Part shown: positions 43,930 through 51,894 of the stretch, piece after piece
Numbering within the stretch: position 1 is the stretch's first letter
Layout of the letters: the number at the start of each line of letters is the position of its first letter
Assembly (NCBI RefSeq): GCF_019599405.1
Contig: NZ_RKLQ01000002.1
Span: forward strand, 882,052 to 946,051
DNA from: Haloarcula salinisoli
Lineage (GTDB): Archaea > Halobacteriota > Halobacteria > Halobacteriales > Haloarculaceae
Direction: 5' to 3'
Length of the DNA stretch: 64,000 nucleotides
The notes under the pieces: generated by a model
What the model was told of the DNA's origin: nothing
The model's database searches: none
What the model saw: only the letters and a program-made list of their open reading frames with translations
Translations under genes and position numbers: made by a program

Positions 43930-45360
43930 ATGCAGTCCGGGTTGCGGTACCGACTCACTGCTGTCTGCGGTGCGACACTATGGGTCGCCAGTGCAGTAGT
44001 CATCGCTAACTCTCCACCCGTTCAGATGGCAGTCACCGCGGTTCCACCGCTCAACAATCTACAACCAACTACGTTCTCGAACGGACAGTTGCTCGACCAG
44101 GTCATAGCGACAGTCGTCGTCACACTCGCCGTACTGTGGCCGCTGTTCAAACCACGGCCGCGGCGAATCCTGGATACGATAGCCCTGACACACGAGCGAG
44201 TGTTCGTCACGGCGGCAGTCCTCGCGACGATCGGCTACTTCGACTGGTCCTCACGGCTGCCCCGGACGACACTCGTAGCGACGATTCTGTGTCTCGGAAT
44301 CGTGCTTCCGGTATGGTTCGTCGTCATCCGACGACGGCCCAGTGTTTCGAAACGAGCCATCATCGTCGGCGACGACACGGCGGTGATAGAACAGCTGTTC
44401 GAGAGTGCAACGGTCCCCATTCTCGGAGTCGTGGCACCGTCCGATATCCGGTCGACGGACCGGCCACAGCAACTCGCCGACGGTGGAGTAACAATACAGC
44501 GCCCGGAAGAGCTACCCCGACTGGGTGGTCTCTCACGTCTGGACGACGTGCTCGTCGACCACGACATCGACACAGTGCTTCTCGCGTTTGCAGAACCTGA
44601 TCGAGAGGAATTCTTCGGCACGCTTGCGACCTGTTTCGAGCACGGCGTACAGGCAAAGGTACATCGTGACCACGCGACCAGCGTGCTCGTCGACGATGCG
44701 ACCGGCGGGGAAATCGTCGACACCAACCTCGAACCGTGGGACTGGCAGGACTACGTTCTTAAACGCGTCTTCGACGTCGCCTTCGCCGGCCTCGCACTCC
44801 TGTGTCTGGCTCCGGTACTCACCGTCATCGCCGCGGCAATCAAGCTCGACTCCCGCGGTCCGGTACTGTACAGCCAGACCCGGACCGCCGCCTTCGGCGA
44901 GACATTCAAAATATACAAGTTCAGGAGTATGGTGGTCAACGCCGAGGCGAAGACAGGTGCAAAGCTCAGTGAGGAAGATGCAGGCGACAGAGACCCGAGA
45001 GTGACTCGGGTCGGTCGAGTACTCAGACGGACGCATCTCGATGAGATACCCCAACTCTGGTCGATCCTCGTCGGCGACATGAGCGTCGTCGGTCCACGTC
45101 CCGAGCGTCCGGAACTCGACGCAGACATCGAGACGAACGTCGAGGAGTGGCGAAGTCGATGGTTCGTGAAACCTGGTTTGACCGGGATGGCACAGATTAA
45201 CGACGTGACGGGCCATCAGCCGGCTGAGAAGATTCGATACGATATCCAGTACATTCGAAATCAGTCGTTCAGTTTCGATCTGAAAATCGTCGTACGACAG
45301 CTCTACGGCGTCGTCGTCGACGTCGGCGCGCTCATCAAAGAGAAGTTCAGACGCCAGTAA
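43930..45360 (+). CDS. Polyprenyl-phosphate glycosyl-1-phosphate transferase (WbaP/WcaJ-type)
   Basis: 476 residues. Four N-terminal helices (about 10-135), a nucleotide-binding-like middle domain (RAIIVGDDTAVIEQLFES), a further helix, and the C-terminal bacterial sugar transferase domain: KRVFDVAFAGLALLCLAPVL, KIYKFRSMVVNAE, THLDEIPQLWSILVGDMSVV, GPRPERPEL, and KPGLTGMAQINDVTG. It starts glycan synthesis by moving a sugar-1-phosphate from UDP-sugar to dolichyl or undecaprenyl phosphate. GC-rich again, so the transferred island ends just before it. Followed by DUF4330 and a small gene that look co-transcribed. Confidence 0.9.
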   Translation: MQSGLRYRLTAVCGATLWVASAVVIANSPPVQMAVTAVPPLNNLQPTTFSNGQLLDQVIATVVVTLAVLWPLFKPRPRRILDTIALTHERVFVTAAVLATIGYFDWSSRLPRTTLVATILCLGIVLPVWFVVIRRRPSVSKRAIIVGDDTAVIEQLFESATVPILGVVAPSDIRSTDRPQQLADGGVTIQRPEELPRLGGLSRLDDVLVDHDIDTVLLAFAEPDREEFFGTLATCFEHGVQAKVHRDHATSVLVDDATGGEIVDTNLEPWDWQDYVLKRVFDVAFAGLALLCLAPVLTVIAAAIKLDSRGPVLYSQTRTAAFGETFKIYKFRSMVVNAEAKTGAKLSEEDAGDRDPRVTRVGRVLRRTHLDEIPQLWSILVGDMSVVGPRPERPELDADIETNVEEWRSRWFVKPGLTGMAQINDVTGHQPAEKIRYDIQYIRNQSFSFDLKIVVRQLYGVVVDVGALIKEKFRRQ

Positions 45361-45404
45361 TCAACAAACAAAAAGAACATACACCCCGCCGAAGACCACT
45401 ATCT

Positions 45405-46529
45405 ATGCTCCTCTCTACGAACGCAGGTGGGGTCATCGACGACGAGGGGAAGATCTTCGGCGTCATCAACGTCGTCGATGCACTCGTCGTCCTGCTCGTT
45501 CTTGCAGTCGCTGTCGCAGGCGCCGGACTGGTACTCTCTGGTGGCAACCAGACTGACGCAGGCCCGGAGACAGGCACAGCGTTCGTCACGCTGGACCTCG
45601 GCACGCAACCGGATTACATCGTCACCGCGCTCAACGAAGGCGATACAGTGAGCCCGACCAAAGGGTCGAACCTGACGATTACTGACCTCCACCTCGCCCC
45701 GCAGGGAGGGCAGACACGTGTCATCGCCCAGGTCCGGCTCCAGGGCATGGACCGAAACGACAGTATCGACTACGCCGGGGCCCCGCCGCGTCTCGGTCGG
45801 ACCCTGCGGATGAATACGTCACAGTACGACCTCAAGGGACAGATAAGCGACATCAGTGGCGAGTCGAGCCTCGACACCAGTACCACGACAGTCGTTCTCC
45901 GACAGACGGTTTCGGCAGACACTGCGAGCGCGGTCACGCCCGGTGATGAAATCAACGTCGGCGGCCGCACCGCTGCAACCATCGAAGACGTGGCGGTGTA
46001 CCCGACGGCAAACGCGAACAAGCGCCGGGTCCTCGTCGAAGCCAACGTGTCCAGTTACACCCAGCAGGACAGCCGTCGCTTCGGTGGGACAAATATCAGA
46101 ACCGGCCAGCGGATGACGCTGCCGACGGAGGAGTACACTATCAACGGCCGCATCGAACACGTCGATACCAGTCTCCAGAGCAGGGCCCTAACCAACCGAA
46201 CGGTAACACTCGAGCTGTCGGAAGTGTCCGAGGAGACCGCGAACGCTATTCGGCCGGGCCAGACCGAGCAGGCGGGGACCGTCCCGACGGCGTCCGTGAC
46301 AGCCGTCGAAAGGGAGCCGACACCGATTATCGCGACTGCCCAGGACGGGACGATCGTCGTCAACGACCACCCGACGCTGCGTGACGTCACGCTCACGACC
46401 GAGCTCAGAGTCAGCGAGACGACGGGCGGCGTCGAGTTCAGAGGGGAGCGGATACAGTACGGCTCGACGGTCGTGCTCGACCTCGGTCCGATCACTGTGC
46501 GGACGGAAGTCGTCGACATCGGGCGATGA
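45405..46529 (+). CDS. DUF4330 domain protein
   Basis: 374 residues. It begins GVIDDEGKIFGVINVVDALV followed by one hydrophobic helix (VLLVLAVAVAGAGLVLSGG); this opening is diagnostic of DUF4330. The outer part is repetitive: three similar beta-rich units with TGTAFVTLDLG, TVVLRQTVSADTASAVTPGD and TVTLELSEVSEETANAIRPG blocks. Probably a signal-anchored extracellular protein associated with the glycan machinery. It is 44 bp after the sugar transferase and 3 bp before the next gene. Function unknown; the repeats suggest an ancestral tandem duplication. Confidence 0.75.
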   Translation: MLLSTNAGGVIDDEGKIFGVINVVDALVVLLVLAVAVAGAGLVLSGGNQTDAGPETGTAFVTLDLGTQPDYIVTALNEGDTVSPTKGSNLTITDLHLAPQGGQTRVIAQVRLQGMDRNDSIDYAGAPPRLGRTLRMNTSQYDLKGQISDISGESSLDTSTTTVVLRQTVSADTASAVTPGDEINVGGRTAATIEDVAVYPTANANKRRVLVEANVSSYTQQDSRRFGGTNIRTGQRMTLPTEEYTINGRIEHVDTSLQSRALTNRTVTLELSEVSEETANAIRPGQTEQAGTVPTASVTAVEREPTPIIATAQDGTIVVNDHPTLRDVTLTTELRVSETTGGVEFRGERIQYGSTVVLDLGPITVRTEVVDIGR

Positions 46530-46532
46530 CCC

Positions 46533-46928
46533 ATGGTGTGGGACCAGTCCAGAACCGCACGCCTACTCCGGGGGGTAACAGCGGCAGTCGGACGAGCGAG
46601 CGAGGGGTCGACACTCGTCGACGCGGCGAAGCGTCTCACAAGCCGCATGGAGACGATAGTCCGTAACTCGTACTGCTACCGCTGGCTGACTACGGAACCG
46701 GACCCCGAAGTCATCGTCATCGACCTGCGCGAAACTCGCACTATCGGGCCGTTCGTTCGACTACTTGAGTGGGGTATCGACCCCATCGAGCAGGCGTGGA
46801 TGCGTTCGCGGCTGGCGTCGGTTACGGCCGGTCTGGGTCCGGCGCTGTTGAATTCACGGACGGGTCGTCTCCTTGGGGCATTATTGGAACCACCGTCAGA
46901 CGAACGTCAAGAGGACGAGCGCGAGTAG
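46533..46928 (+). CDS. Conserved-looking haloarchaeal protein, unknown
   Basis: 131 residues from the ATG at 46533, 3 bp after the DUF4330 stop. It contains the segment DPEVIVIDLRETRTIGPFVR and later LLNSRTGRLLGALLEPPSDE. No signal peptide, and only weak hydrophobicity (amphipathic N-terminus). I have seen similar sequences beside haloarchaeal sugar transferases, but cannot name a family. Likely in the same transcript as the sugar transferase and DUF4330 genes. Confidence 0.55.
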   Translation: MVWDQSRTARLLRGVTAAVGRASEGSTLVDAAKRLTSRMETIVRNSYCYRWLTTEPDPEVIVIDLRETRTIGPFVRLLEWGIDPIEQAWMRSRLASVTAGLGPALLNSRTGRLLGALLEPPSDERQEDERE

Positions 46929-47413
46929 CGAACCAGTGTCCACGAGGTCCAGAGCGAACTCCTGTCAGCTGGTTACTCCACATTCAGACTTTTAATCAGG
47001 TTGTGGGGCGTTTCGGTCTACCGCCGAGCTACCCCGCCATATGTTTTCAATGGGCTTTGGAATCGTTGGGTCATTTGATTCGCCTATCCAATTCGGGGGA
47101 GATACCGGTGTTAGGAACCGATTTACGCTGCGTATTAACAAGTCTGCTGAGTTGTGATTCAACGTATCCGAGAGGACTGTCCGAACAAACTCTGTCCTGG
47201 TATTTCGGTTTTTCTCATCAGACGCTCATAGCACTGCGTTTCTTTGATTTGGGATTCGCGAGGAGGACTACTCGCCGACCCAAACTTCGCAATTCTAAAA
47301 AAAACAGATGTATGCTGTCTGGAATTTTGCATCCTCATCACATAATATACGCTTCGCGTTGAAAGACGAGGCGAAACAACAGTGTCAACACGAATCAAGC
47401 ACTATCGAAGCCC
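46929..47413. other. 485-bp spacer without a supported gene
   Basis: Open frames cross this stretch but their products lack haloarchaeal amino-acid use (few acidic residues, many Ser/Leu/Arg). Composition is lower in GC than on either side. I see no IS ends, tRNA or stable long hairpin. It may hold the degraded end of the glycan island. Confidence 0.5.
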
Positions 47414-47974
47414 ATGTGGCCCTGGGGACACGCCGCCGTCGGCTATCTGCTGTGTTCACTCTGGATTCGCTCCCGGTACGACCGGCGCCCGACAGCCGGC
47501 ATCGTCCTCCCCCTGGCTGTCGGGACGCAGTTTCCCGACCTCGTCGACAAGCCACTGGCGTGGACGTTCGGCGTTCTCCCCTCGGGGCGGGCTGGCGCCC
47601 ACTCGTTGCTCGTCGCCGTCCCGCTGCTGGCGCTGCTGTGGTGGCGCGTCGACGGGACCACGGCGCGGCGGGCCTGGGCTGGCTTCGCCGTCGGCTATCT
47701 CGTGCATCTCGCGACCGACGGTGTCTACGCCCTCCTCGAGGGCGATGTCTCCGGACTTACCTATCTATTCTGGCCCGCCCTGTCGCTGCCGAGCTACGCG
47801 GAGTCGCCGGGCATCCTCGCGCACTTCCTCGCGGCGGATATTACCCCATACCTACTCGCAGAACTCCTCCTGTTCGCCGCGGCGACGCTGCTGTGGGCCG
47901 TCGACGGCGCGCCTGGCCTCCGGGCAGTCGGTCGGTGGTGCAAACGGCGAGCCGACGGCGCGACGACGGGGTAG
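47414..47974 (+). CDS. Membrane-bound metal-dependent hydrolase (YdjM/DUF457-like)
   Basis: 186 residues with four to five hydrophobic segments. Metal-binding-type residues recur at helix ends: WGHAAVGYLL (His6), FPDLVDKP (Asp), GAHSLLVAVPLL (His) and VHLATDGVY (His/Asp), the pattern of the LexA-binding inner-membrane-associated hydrolase family. The actual reaction of this family is poorly known. It has its own start region after the gene-free spacer and lies 72 bp before an epimerase gene in the same direction. Confidence 0.7.
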   Translation: MWPWGHAAVGYLLCSLWIRSRYDRRPTAGIVLPLAVGTQFPDLVDKPLAWTFGVLPSGRAGAHSLLVAVPLLALLWWRVDGTTARRAWAGFAVGYLVHLATDGVYALLEGDVSGLTYLFWPALSLPSYAESPGILAHFLAADITPYLLAELLLFAAATLLWAVDGAPGLRAVGRWCKRRADGATTG

Positions 47975-48046
47975 GGCCGAGAGTAGCCGGGTTTCTTCGC
48001 CGGTACAGAGCGTTTAACTAACCGACACCCTGTCGCCCCTCCGACA

Positions 48047-49033
48047 ATGCACATCCTCGTCACCGGCGGGGCGGGCTTCATCGGCGGTCACCTCGCCGAG
48101 CGGTTCGCTCGCGACGGGCACAGTGTCGTCGTCCTGGACAACTTCGACCCGTTCTACGACCTCGAAATAAAACAACACAACGTCGAGACCGGCCGCGAGG
48201 CCGCCGAAGATGGCGGCGGCAGCTACGAACTCGTGGAGGGTGATGTCCGTGACGCCGACCTCGTCGCCGACCTCGTGAGCGACGCCGACTACGTCTACCA
48301 CCAGGCGGCTCAGGCCGGCGTGCGCCCGAGCGTCGAGAACCCCCGGAAGTACGACGCGGTCAACGTCGACGGAACCCTGAATCTGCTCGACGCCTGCCGT
48401 GACACCGGTATCGAACGGTTTGTCATGGCCTCCTCGTCGTCGGTGTACGGCAAACCCCGGTATCTCCCTTACGACGAAGAGCACCCGACGACGCCGGTCT
48501 CGCCCTACGGCGCCTCGAAGCTCTCGGCCGAACGGTACGCCTGCTCTTACGGCGAGGTGTACGACTTCCCCGTCGTTGCGCTGCGGTACTTTACCGTGTA
48601 CGGCCCGCGGATGCGCCCCAACATGGCCATCTCCAATTTCGTCTCGCGGTGTATGAACGGGGAGCCGCCCGTGATATACGGGGACGGGATGCAGACACGG
48701 GATTTCACGTTCATCGACGATATCGTCGAGGCGAACGTGACGCTGCTGGAGGAGGATGCGGCCGACGGGCGAGCCGTCAACATCGGGTCGACGGACAACA
48801 TCGAGATAAAGACGCTCGCCGAGGAGATTCGCGACCAGCTGGCCCCCGAACTGGAGCTCGAGTACGCCGTGCGCCACGACGCCGATTCCGAGCACACCCA
48901 CGCCGATACCGAGCTGGCCGGGGAGCTGCTGGGGTACGAGGCCAGTCACACGATTCGGGAGGGTGTCGGGAAATTTATCGACTGGTACGACGCGAATCGG
49001 GAATGGTACGAGCCGTTAGTGAGACGCTCGTGA
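48047..49033 (+). CDS. NAD-dependent nucleotide-sugar epimerase (GalE/UDP-glucuronate epimerase-like)
   Basis: 328 residues. Rossmann GGAGFIG (7-13), DNFDPFYD (typical of UDP-glucuronate 4-epimerase-type proteins), VYHQAAQAGVRPSVENP (83-99), SSSSVYG (129-135), and catalytic Tyr154-x3-Lys158 in SPYGASKLSAE. The FTVYGPRMRPNMA and TRDFTFIDDIVEA blocks also match this subfamily. It would convert UDP-glucuronate to UDP-galacturonate or UDP-glucose to UDP-galactose for surface glycans. It is the last gene before the origin region. Confidence 0.8.
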   Translation: MHILVTGGAGFIGGHLAERFARDGHSVVVLDNFDPFYDLEIKQHNVETGREAAEDGGGSYELVEGDVRDADLVADLVSDADYVYHQAAQAGVRPSVENPRKYDAVNVDGTLNLLDACRDTGIERFVMASSSSVYGKPRYLPYDEEHPTTPVSPYGASKLSAERYACSYGEVYDFPVVALRYFTVYGPRMRPNMAISNFVSRCMNGEPPVIYGDGMQTRDFTFIDDIVEANVTLLEEDAADGRAVNIGSTDNIEIKTLAEEIRDQLAPELELEYAVRHDADSEHTHADTELAGELLGYEASHTIREGVGKFIDWYDANREWYEPLVRRS

Positions 49034-49743
49034 GGCGAGGCCTATCCGGTATTTAATATCAAGACACAATGCTTCTGTTAGCGGTTATGACAGCAAGTAA
49101 ATACGCACGGGGACAGGACGATGTGACAGATTTCTTTAACCAACAAAACAGACCAAACAGCGCCAGCGTTGGTTAAGACTGGGCAGCCAGACGAGCTGGG
49201 GGACCGGGTATCGATTTGTGAGACAACCTTACTCAGACACACCGCTAGTAGAGGGACAAAGTGAGGAAATCGAGACTAGGACGGTGTGAATACTGACTGG
49301 CGAAGATGCCTGTGCAGGCAGCGCTGTCCAGTACGGAAACGAGGTAATAGAGAGTCGGGCAGTTCCTGCCAGTTCAATACCCACATTTCCAATAGTTTCC
49401 AAGGTTAGCAAAACCCGTAGATAGCAGTAAGGTTGGAAGGTATCTATAGACTATTAGTATGAAATCTATCTATTACACCCGGCCGGCGTCATAGCTCACT
49501 ACAAGCATGGACAACTTGAGAACACCACAGACTGTCCGCAGAGACACTCTGCTCGAAGTCGAGCGCATACCGCACGTGGGGGAACCAGCCTACGGCAAAC
49601 TCCCCCAAGCATCTATTCGGACACTCAGACACTACTAAGCGGGAGACTTTCCCAAGGTTGGGTTGAGTGTATGCTCTCTAGAGCTACGCTGGGCGTTTTT
49701 CCGGACTGTATCCACCCAATTGCGTCAGTAGCCATGTGCATAT
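49034..49743. other. Upstream flank of the replication origin
   Basis: About 700 bp of reduced GC content between the epimerase and the first clear ORB. It contains one small ORF (49507-49638). CAGACACACC at 49234-49243 resembles the core of an ORB on the minus strand, but the CACTCGG half is missing. No other gene is supported. Confidence 0.55.
49507..49638 (+). CDS. Possible 43-residue protein beside the origin
   Basis: ATG at 49507 to TAA at 49638. The product starts MDNLRTPQTVRRDTLLEVER and has a rather balanced composition; codon use is compatible with haloarchaeal genes although GC at third positions is modest. No family recognised and no clear TATA box at the usual distance. Kept as a candidate because small conserved genes accompany some haloarchaeal origins. 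Confidence 0.3.
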   Translation: MDNLRTPQTVRRDTLLEVERIPHVGEPAYGKLPQASIRTLRHY

Positions 49744-49768
49744 AGAGACACACCTCGTACCGAGTGAA
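49744..49768 (-). repeat. ORB 1
   Basis: Minus-strand box: on the plus strand AGAGACACACCTCGTACCGA then GTGAA; reads TTCACTCGGTACGAGGTGTG in box orientation. Confidence 0.85.
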
Positions 49769-49806
49769 GTGCGAAAACAGGAGTTGAAACGCCTCAGTCA
49801 CAAGCG

Positions 49807-49831
49807 ACAGACACACCCCGTAACGAGTGAA
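49807..49831 (-). repeat. ORB 2
   Basis: Minus-strand box; in box orientation it reads TTCACTCGTTACGGGGTGTG followed by TCTGTC. One change in the CTCGG core. Confidence 0.8.
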
Positions 49832-49897
49832 ACATAGAGCTCTCGTGTCAGAAATGCACCGTTTGGAGTAACAGGGCTCCACCAAGTGATGCAGACT

Positions 49898-49921
49898 GTC
49901 ACTCGGTGTGTCGTGTGTCAG
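49898..49921 (+). repeat. ORB 3
   Basis: Plus-strand box GTCACTCGGTGTGTCGTGTG then TCAG, facing the AT-rich element. Confidence 0.85.
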
Positions 49922-49925
49922 AATG

Positions 49926-49948
49926 TGGTATATTATATATAAATGTAA
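49926..49948. other. AT-rich putative duplex unwinding element
   Basis: GTGGTATATTATATATAAAT and the next bases form the most AT-rich run of the origin, between ORB 3 and ORB 4. Confidence 0.65.
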
Positions 49949-49990
49949 GTGAAACGCCCCAATATTAGACTTTTAGGCTTTCTTCAGTAA

Positions 49991-50010
49991 TTCACTCGGT
50001 GTGAGGTCAG
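49991..50010 (+). repeat. ORB 4 (short), next to the cdc6 TATA box
   Basis: TTCACTCGGTGTGAGGTCAG has the box core but a shortened tail. The cdc6 TATA element TTTATA (50015-50020) begins 5 bp later, 30-35 bp before the ATG, so Orc binding here would cover the promoter and could repress its own gene. Confidence 0.8.
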
Positions 50011-50049
50011 TAACTTTATAGTGTATTGGTTGCTGTGTTTAAATACGAT

Positions 50050-51258
50050 ATGACCGAATCTGGCGACTTCGACGACATATTTAAAACAGGGTCTATTTTT
50101 GCTAATCGGGAACTGGTACGTATCGGCCACGTCCCGAAACTGGATCGTGTTGTGGGTCGTGACCAAGAAGTGAACGCAATTGGCCAAGCGTTAGGACCAG
50201 CGACGATGGGTGGCCCGCCAGAAACGACAATCGTGTATGGCAAGACTGGAACAGGAAAGTCACTCGTTACCAGGTGTGTCACGCGAGAGGGTCACAGAGA
50301 GGCACGAACAAACGAAGTCGTATTTCAGTACGCCTATGTGGACTGTTCTGATTATCAGACAGAAGCGAAGGCAAGCCGTGAAATGGCCCGTGGTCTCGCG
50401 AACAATCTCGATGCGAATATAGACATTCCGCGGATTGGAATCGCCGCAGCTGATTATCGAGATATCACGTGGGACCTTCTCGAGAACTACAGTGTGGACG
50501 CTTTTGTCGTTATCCTCGACGAAATCGATAAATTAGACGATGACGAGCTTCTCAGGAGTCTTTCCCGAGCACGGGAGAGTGGAAAAGCCAGCACGCATAT
50601 CGGTGCAATCTGTATCAGCAACAAGATCGAGTTCCGTGAACGGTTGAACGAGCGCATCGATTCCAGCCTTCAGGATAATGAACTAGTCTTTGATCCATAT
50701 GATGCCGGGCAGCTTCGGGAAATTCTCCTGAATCGAACGGACGCGTTTGAGCCAGACGTACTAGATGAGGATGTCATACCAAAAATCGCCGCACTTTCCG
50801 CAAAAGAGCACGGTGACGCACGGAAAGCAATCGACACACTGTATGAAGCGGGCCGATTAGCGGAAAAGCAGGATACGGAGACGGTGACGATAGAACACGT
50901 CAACGATGCGGTCCAGCAAGCAGAGATAAATCGGTTTGAGAAGCTGATTGAAGGAACGACGCCGCACGTAAAACACATACTCCATGCGCTGGCGCTGCTC
51001 ACCGCAGATAATCCAGCAGAAGAGGTTTTTCGAACGCATCGGATATACACGCTATACGTAAAACTCGCTGAACGTGAGGGGGCGGATCCCCTATCAGAGG
51101 ACCGGGTCTATCGGCTTCTCAAGGAGCAGTCGTTCCTTGGAGTGACTGAGTCTAATCATACAGGGGGCGGGCAAAGCGAAGGGAGCTATCTGGAACACCG
51201 CCTCTTGCGAGACCCCGAAATTGTGACTCGGGCACTGAGACAATCAAACGGAGACTAG
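50050..51258 (+). CDS. orc1/cdc6: Orc1/Cdc6 replication initiator
   Basis: 402 residues from the ATG at 50050 (frame open eight codons further, with a start codon in the promoter). AAA+ motifs: Walker A GKTGTGKS (64-71), Walker B VVILDEIDKLDDDE (about 157-170), sensor 1 ICISNKIEFRERL (about 200-212), and the winged-helix domain at the C-terminus (from about 310: VKHILHALALLTADNPAEEV, EDRVYRLLKEQSFLGV). It binds ORBs and unwinds origin DNA. Its position beside a polysaccharide island, and moderate GC content, suggest this is a secondary chromosomal origin rather than the conserved oriC1 (inference). Confidence 0.93.
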   Translation: MTESGDFDDIFKTGSIFANRELVRIGHVPKLDRVVGRDQEVNAIGQALGPATMGGPPETTIVYGKTGTGKSLVTRCVTREGHREARTNEVVFQYAYVDCSDYQTEAKASREMARGLANNLDANIDIPRIGIAAADYRDITWDLLENYSVDAFVVILDEIDKLDDDELLRSLSRARESGKASTHIGAICISNKIEFRERLNERIDSSLQDNELVFDPYDAGQLREILLNRTDAFEPDVLDEDVIPKIAALSAKEHGDARKAIDTLYEAGRLAEKQDTETVTIEHVNDAVQQAEINRFEKLIEGTTPHVKHILHALALLTADNPAEEVFRTHRIYTLYVKLAEREGADPLSEDRVYRLLKEQSFLGVTESNHTGGGQSEGSYLEHRLLRDPEIVTRALRQSNGD

Positions 51259-51325
51259 TTCGATACAGAGTCAGTTCGCTCTGTGTGGTGCTGGACGTTC
51301 GACTATCGTTTCAACAGGTCAGTCG

Positions 51326-51352
51326 TTCACTCGGTGTGAGGTGTGTCCCTCA
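51326..51352 (+). repeat. ORB 5
   Basis: TTCACTCGGTGTGAGGTGTG followed by TCCCTCA; the closest match to a full-length consensus, 68 bp after the cdc6 stop. Confidence 0.85.
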
Positions 51353-51514
51353 GTAGAGTAACGCCTTGACAGCTGTCTCTGAGGACACTATTTGATTCTT
51401 TGTGGCCCTATACGTGGCTGAGAATAGACAGGAAGAGCAGTCTGCTCTATGGGAGACTCAAATACACTAGCAGAGAAATACGCGGCTAGCACAGAATCCA
51501 TTGAGCACATGCTT

Positions 51515-51540
51515 TTCACTCGGTATGGGGTGTGTCTCTG
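51515..51540 (+). repeat. ORB 6
   Basis: TTCACTCGGTATGGGGTGTG followed by TCTCTG; 189 bp after ORB 5 in the same orientation. Confidence 0.85.
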
Positions 51541-51711
51541 CGGAGAGCAATCGCAGTTCGTGTGATTTTCAGAAGCCGACTCGACTAAATAGAAGGCCTC
51601 TACTGCCTATTGAGACCATTTGGAACACGTGCAAGATATCGTCAATAACTGAGGGACATTTACAATTCACTCTGGTATTGACCTATGACACCCCCGGTCA
51701 AAATCTCGCTA

Positions 51712-51739
51712 TTCACTCGGTGTAAGGTGTGTCTCTCGG
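51712..51739 (+). repeat. ORB 7
   Basis: TTCACTCGGTGTAAGGTGTG followed by TCTCTCGG; 197 bp after ORB 6 in the same orientation. Confidence 0.85.
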
Positions 51740-51894
51740 AAAAGTGAGTGCGTACACACTCCTCAGAACAGGTATTTTTGAGTATCAGTAGAATCGAACG
51801 GACCGCGAGCGATGGGCCACTCGCGTTCCACCACTCGCTTCGAGGCCCCCTTCGTTCGTCCGGAGACCCTCACTCCTTTCAGTCGACGTCTCGC

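Larger units (their letters stand above)
49744..50049. other. Replication origin core (oriC) upstream of orc1/cdc6
   Basis: Four origin recognition boxes, two in each orientation, flank an AT-rich stretch directly upstream of an orc1/cdc6 gene. Inverted ORB pairs around an unwinding element next to a cdc6 gene is the standard haloarchaeal origin layout. The boxes share TCACTCGGTGTG-x-x-GTGTGTC. Confidence 0.88.
51259..51894. other. Downstream flank of the origin
   Basis: 636 bp without a gene, carrying three more ORBs, all in plus orientation and about 190 bp apart. Composition is AT-richer than the following glmS. A weak fourth box-like TTCACTCTGGTATTG starts near 51665. The last 100 bp before the glmS stop hold CACTCGCTTCGAGG-type repeats. 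Confidence 0.65.

Noticed and set aside
46769-47362. 197-codon plus-strand frame after the sugar transferase operon
   Set aside because: It starts inside the 131-aa gene in another frame and lacks acidic haloarchaeal composition.
49230-49255. Extra ORB-like CAGACACACC near the epimerase gene
   Set aside because: The CACTCGG half of the box is missing.
51664-51680. Extra ORB-like TTCACTCTGGTATTG
   Set aside because: It keeps only the first half of the box and lacks the GTGTGTC tail.
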